Of a DNA stretch of 10,963 nucleotides, positions 8,123 through 10,963 are shown one piece after another. Numbering within the stretch: position 1 is the stretch's first letter; the number at the start of each line of letters is the position of its first letter. The position numbers were made by a program, and so were the translations under genes. Origin of the DNA: DASVDK01 sp036562265 [NCBI: Thermodesulfobacteriota bacterium] (GTDB taxonomy: Bacteria; DASVDK01); NCBI GenBank assembly GCA_036562265.1, contig DATCKS010000099.1:1-10963 (forward strand), in the 5' to 3' direction. The notes beneath the pieces were generated by a model that saw only the letters and a list, made by a program, of their open reading frames with translations, made no database searches and was not told the DNA's origin.

Positions 8123-8991
8123 CGGAGGAGACGTCCCTGCGTCAGGTTGCGGAAGAGCACGTCCTCGAGCGGCGTCGCCGTCGAGACGCGGACGTAACCG
8201 ATGCCGTGCGCGTAGGCGAAGGCCTCGACCTCCGCGTAGTGCCGGGCGGTGCGCTCGCGGTACCCGGCGATGCGGTCGCGCGAGAGCGTGACGTCCTCGG
8301 CGCTGCCCGTCTCGGCGTCGATCAGCCGCACGTCGCCGATCTCGGGCGGGTCGATCTCGTCGGGCGACAGGAGGTGGATCACGAAGACGTCGTGGCCCGA
8401 CGCCTGGAGGGCGAGCAGGCCGTCCTGGTAGCCCGCCCGGTCGAGGAGGTCGGTGACGAGGATGAGGCGCGAGCGGCGCGGCAGGCGCACCGCCTCGGCC
8501 CGCAGGGAGGCGTTCAGCGCCGTGGCGCCGCCGAACTCGATCCGCTCGAGGTAGTCGGCGAGCGGCCCGAAGCTGCCTCGACCGCGGAACGGGCGCGTCA
8601 CGTCGGCGCGACCGGCGGCGACGTAGCCCACCGCCACGCGCTCGAGCCCGGCGAGCCCCACGTAGCCCAGCGCCGCGGCCAGCCTGAGGGCGTAGTCCGA
8701 CTTCGGCGGGTCGCCCACCGCCATGGAGCCGGAGGCGTCCACGAGGATCTGGACGAGGAGGTCCACCTCGTCCCGGTAGAGGCGGAGCACGAGGCGATCG
8801 AGCCGCCCGTACACCTGCCAGTCGAGGTAACGCAGGTCGTCGCCCGGCTGGTACTGCCGGTAGTCGTGGAACTCGATGGAGGCCCCGGCCGAGTTCACCT
8901 TGCGCTCGCCCTGGGCCTGCCCCCAGAGCGTCCGGCGCGCGGCGATGCTGAGCCGCTCGAGACTCCGGACGAGGCCCGCGTCGAGGAGCAA
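8119..8991 (-). CDS. DUF58 domain protein (VWA-like)
   Basis: A 290-residue soluble protein of the DUF58 family, the usual partner of MoxR ATPases; the molecular role is unproven. The DUF58 signature is at residues 40-63: EFHDYRQYQPGDDLRYLDW followed by QVYGR. Around it is a VWA fold with MIDAS residues D85-S87-S89 (DASGS) and a C-terminal TD motif (180-181). No transmembrane segment is visible and there is no cysteine, so it is probably cytoplasmic. The frame stays open upstream to 9225, but that extension is arginine/glycine-rich antisense-like sequence overlapping the preceding gene. The TTG at 8991 is chosen because GGAGGAG lies 8 bases before it, the protein then has the normal family length, and it starts 5 bases after the upstream stop. 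The stop overlaps the next gene's ATG. TTG may limit translation, with coupling to the gene before it. Confidence 0.93.
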   Translation of the reverse strand: MLLDAGLVRSLERLSIAARRTLWGQAQGERKVNSAGASIEFHDYRQYQPGDDLRYLDWQVYGRLDRLVLRLYRDEVDLLVQILVDASGSMAVGDPPKSDYALRLAAALGYVGLAGLERVAVGYVAAGRADVTRPFRGRGSFGPLADYLERIEFGGATALNASLRAEAVRLPRRSRLILVTDLLDRAGYQDGLLALQASGHDVFVIHLLSPDEIDPPEIGDVRLIDAETGSAEDVTLSRDRIAGYRERTARHYAEVEAFAYAHGIGYVRVSTATPLEDVLFRNLTQGRLLR

Positions 8992-8996
8992 GACCG

Positions 8997-10499
8997 CTAC
9001 TCCTCCAGCGAGCGGAAGTACGCGCGCACCCGCTCGCGCGCCTCCAGCGGGACCGCCTCCTTGACGAGCGCCTCCTCCACCTGCTTCCGGTACTCCTGGA
9101 AGACGTTCATGTAGGACAGCCGGGACGGCGCCTTCGCGCCGCGACCGGTCACGTCGCTGTCGTACGCCTCGGACTCGCCCTGCGAAACCATCCCCTCGAC
9201 GAACGACTCCGCGTTGGCCGCCCACTCGGGCGCGTCCTCGCCGTCACCCGCCTTGTCGCCCGACCCGCCCGAGCCGGCCTCGCTGCCGTGGCTGGCGGTG
9301 CCGTCCTCGGCCCCCGCCTGCTCGCCGTCCGGCCCGTCGGCCCCGCTGTCCTGCGGCAGGCCGGCGTGACCGCTCAGGTCCTCGGGCCAGCCCCCGTCTT
9401 CGCTGCCGGGCGGCAGGGAGCCGTCGCCGACCTGCCCGTCCCCCTCGCCGAGGGCGTCGAGGGCGCGCTCCATGGAGTCCATCGCCTGGTCGGTGTCGCC
9501 GGCCTCGTAGGCCGACAGGCTGTCGCGCAGCGCCTTGTCGAAGGCGCCGCTCCGCCCGCCGCGCTCGCGCCCCATCTGGCGCAGCCGCTCCGTCAGCTCC
9601 GCGAACTGCTTCTTGGAGATGCCGGCGTTGCCCACGGCGGAGAGCTCCTCCTGCATCCGCTTGAGGCGCAGGTGATAGCCGCTGCCGCGCGCCTCCTGGC
9701 GCAGATCGGGCAGCTCGCCCGGCTGGCGCAGGAGCTTGAGCCGCTCGTCGCTCGTGCCGAGAAACGCGTTGGTGTCGGGTCGAAGCTGCGAGAGCTTGGT
9801 GTCCTTGAAGACGGCGCCCAGCGCCAGCGACTCGCCGGCCTGCGGCAACGCCCCCTCGTGCGCCTCGCGCCGGAGCGCCTCCTTGACGTTCAGCTCCTGG
9901 CGGCGCGTCTCGGGCGGGTCCTCCTCGGCCGGTTCCTCCTGCCCCATGCCGCTCGACCCGAGCGCCGCGACGAGGGCGTCGACCGCGTCGTCGACCGGGA
10001 CCGTCGGCGTGAAGGCCAGCACGACGGCCAGGGCGCCCACGGCCGGGACGAGGCGGGTCTCCTTCGACCAGACTCGCCGCCCGACGCGCCCGGCCTCGAG
10101 ACGCGCCGCGACGTGGGCGGCGTCGCGGATGCAGGCGTCACCGAACGGCCCCCGGTTCGGCATGGCCGCCAGCTCGAGCGCGGTGGCGAGGCGGTCGCCG
10201 AGGGCGAGGTCGCGGTCGGCCGCTCGCGCCGCCCCCATCAGGCTCGCCGGCCCCCTGAGGCTCGCGAGCCCACCGACGAGGGCCCCGAGGAGGGCGCCGG
10301 CTGCCGCCGGGACGAGCCCGAGTTGCCAGACGGGCGGCTCGATCGGCAGTCGATTGCGCAGGAGGAGCGCCACGCAGGCGACCGCCAGCCCGACGAGCAG
10401 GCCGCGCACCGCGCCGCGCTCGGCGGCAAGCCAGGCCAGCCTCGCGCGGACGCGCCGCAAGGCGGAGAGCAGGACGAGCGGCGGCCGTGACACGTTCAT
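8997..10499 (-). CDS. Membrane protein with acidic linker in the MoxR/DUF58 cluster, function unknown
   Basis: A 500-residue protein. A basic N-terminus leads to hydrophobic segments at 32-49, 57-80 and 149-165. The cytosolic-looking loop between the last two contains ADRDLALGDRLATALEL, a pattern I recognise from membrane proteins next to DUF58 and VWA genes (DUF4175-like), though I cannot assign a family firmly. Residues 200-350 are helical and charged, likely coiled-coil or TPR-like (YEAGDTDQAMDSMERALDAL, 331-350). Residues 352-424 form a Gly/Asp/Glu/Ser linker. A conserved-looking C-terminus (462-500, including FQEYRKQVEEAL and an ARERVRAYFRSL end) closes it. The positive-inside rule places residues 166-500 outside the cytoplasm, on the same side as the large blocks of the downstream VWA fusion, so the two could form one envelope complex (inference). 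The ATG at 10499 has AGGGGG 6 bases upstream. It lies 35 bases after uvrB and 5 bases before DUF58. Confidence 0.85.
   Translation of the reverse strand: MNVSRPPLVLLSALRRVRARLAWLAAERGAVRGLLVGLAVACVALLLRNRLPIEPPVWQLGLVPAAAGALLGALVGGLASLRGPASLMGAARAADRDLALGDRLATALELAAMPNRGPFGDACIRDAAHVAARLEAGRVGRRVWSKETRLVPAVGALAVVLAFTPTVPVDDAVDALVAALGSSGMGQEEPAEEDPPETRRQELNVKEALRREAHEGALPQAGESLALGAVFKDTKLSQLRPDTNAFLGTSDERLKLLRQPGELPDLRQEARGSGYHLRLKRMQEELSAVGNAGISKKQFAELTERLRQMGRERGGRSGAFDKALRDSLSAYEAGDTDQAMDSMERALDALGEGDGQVGDGSLPPGSEDGGWPEDLSGHAGLPQDSGADGPDGEQAGAEDGTASHGSEAGSGGSGDKAGDGEDAPEWAANAESFVEGMVSQGESEAYDSDVTGRGAKAPSRLSYMNVFQEYRKQVEEALVKEAVPLEARERVRAYFRSLEE
9000..9006 (-). promoter_or_regulatory. Strong ribosome binding site that fixes the DUF58 TTG start
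   Basis: GGAGGAG on the minus strand lies at the very end of the upstream gene (its last Glu codons), immediately before that gene's TAG and 8 bases before the TTG at 8991. It supports the unusual start codon and suggests termination-reinitiation coupling. Confidence 0.7.
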
Positions 10500-10505
10500 C
10501 TCCTA

Positions 10506-10511
10506 CCCCCT
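10506..10511 (-). promoter_or_regulatory. Ribosome binding site of the 500-residue membrane protein gene
   Basis: AGGGGG on the minus strand, 6 bases before the ATG at 10499, in the short uvrB-downstream gap. A second purine group, TAGGAG, directly abuts the ATG. Confidence 0.55.
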
Positions 10512-10534
10512 GAAAAGAAGCGACCCCGTTCGGG

Positions 10535-10963
10535 CTACACGAGCGCCTGCTCCTGGAGCAGCCGGATGCGGTCGCGAATGGCCGCGGCTTTCTCGAACTC
10601 GAGTGCCGCCGCGGCCGCCTTCATCTCTTCGCGCAGACGCTCGAGAACGGCGGGCAGCTCCTCGGGTGTGACGCGAGGCGCCTCGTCGCGCTCGACCGGC
10701 ACGGTGACGTAATCCTGCTCGTACACGGACGTGAGGATGGCGTCGATCCCCTTGCGCACGGTCTCGGGCGTGATGCCGTGCTCGGCGTTGTACGCGGCCT
10801 GCAGGCGGCGGCGCCGCTCGGTCTCCCGGATGGCCACGTCCATCGACGGCGTCACGGTGTCCGCGTACATGAGCACCTGCCCGTTCACGTTCCGGGCGGC
10901 CCGTCCGCAGGTCTGGATGAGGGAGCGCTCCGAGCGGAGGAACCCTTCCTTGTCCGCGTCCAG
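10535..10963 (-). CDS. uvrB: Excinuclease ABC subunit B, C-terminal part (runs off the right edge)
   Basis: UvrB is the helicase-like subunit that verifies damage and loads UvrC in nucleotide excision repair. The last 142 residues are visible, open to the edge in the minus frame. They begin with the end of the helicase core: [18 protein letters not shown], then GRAARN (motif VI), then MYAD, the ETERRR...Y segment and EHGITP. They end in a UVR domain (about residues 102-137 of the visible part: L..L...M..AA..L.FE.AA.IRD.I), the helix pair that binds the matching UVR domain of UvrC. UvrC, 7.9 kb away on the same strand, carries that partner motif. No promoter is visible between uvrB and the next gene 35 bases downstream, so the MoxR-partner genes may be read from the uvrB transcript. 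The start and ATPase motif I lie outside the window. Confidence 0.97.
   Translation of the reverse strand: MDADKEGFLRSERSLIQTCGRAARNVNGQVLMYADTVTPSMDVAIRETERRRRLQAAYNAEHGITPETVRKGIDAILTSVYEQDYVTVPVERDEAPRVTPEELPAVLERLREEMKAAAAALEFEKAAAIRDRIRLLQEQALV

Noticed and set aside
8992-9225. N-terminal extension of the DUF58 frame upstream of the TTG
   Set aside because: It overlaps the end of the preceding gene, is low-complexity Arg/Gly-rich, and DUF58 proteins normally begin near the chosen TTG, which has a strong ribosome site.
10512-10534. Small hairpin (CCC-GAAC-GGG) followed by CTTCTTTT on the minus strand between uvrB and the next gene
   Set aside because: A 3-bp stem is too weak for an intrinsic terminator, and the pyrimidine run is 5 bases away and overlaps the approach to the next ribosome site.

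Overview
This is a stretch of very GC-rich bacterial chromosome with tightly packed genes and strong G/C preference at third codon positions. No plasmid, phage, insertion-sequence, CRISPR, rRNA or tRNA signal is visible. The gene set (UvrB, UvrC, a MoxR ATPase with DUF58 and VWA partners, a ComEC-like start) fits a high-GC environmental lineage such as Rokubacteria/Methylomirabilota or a deltaproteobacterial-type group. That placement is inference from gene content and style; no marker gene fixes it.

Layout, left to right. (1) Positions 1-291, minus: first 97 codons of a polytopic membrane protein that looks like ComEC/Rec2. (2) 292-697: a gap between uvrC and the ComEC-like gene, holding on the plus strand a short relic (437-652) resembling the N-terminus of an M48 metallopeptidase. 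(3) 698-2620, minus: complete uvrC. (4) 2662-3666, plus: a MoxR-type AAA+ ATPase, divergent from uvrC across only 41 bases. (5) 3686-10963, minus: apparently one transcription unit, read right to left: the 3' end of uvrB, a 500-residue membrane protein with an acidic linker, a DUF58 protein, and a 1478-residue BatA-like/VWA fusion. Gaps in this unit are 35 bases, 5 bases and an ATGA overlap.

How the genes fit together. UvrB and UvrC are the damage-verification and dual-incision subunits of nucleotide excision repair. Here they bracket a complete MoxR-VWA set. MoxR ATPases are thought to work as chaperones with VWA-domain partners, and DUF58 and Bat proteins are their usual neighbours. The ATPase and DUF58 proteins look cytoplasmic. 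The two membrane proteins place their large soluble parts outside the cytoplasm by the positive-inside rule, so the set could link cytoplasmic ATP use to an envelope complex.

The most unusual items are: the fusion protein, with three VWA-like modules plus a cysteine-free amidotransferase-like module and no cysteine anywhere in 1478 residues; the convergent rather than co-operonic position of moxR; the close divergent uvrC/moxR start region with signs of leaderless transcription; and the M48 protease relic.
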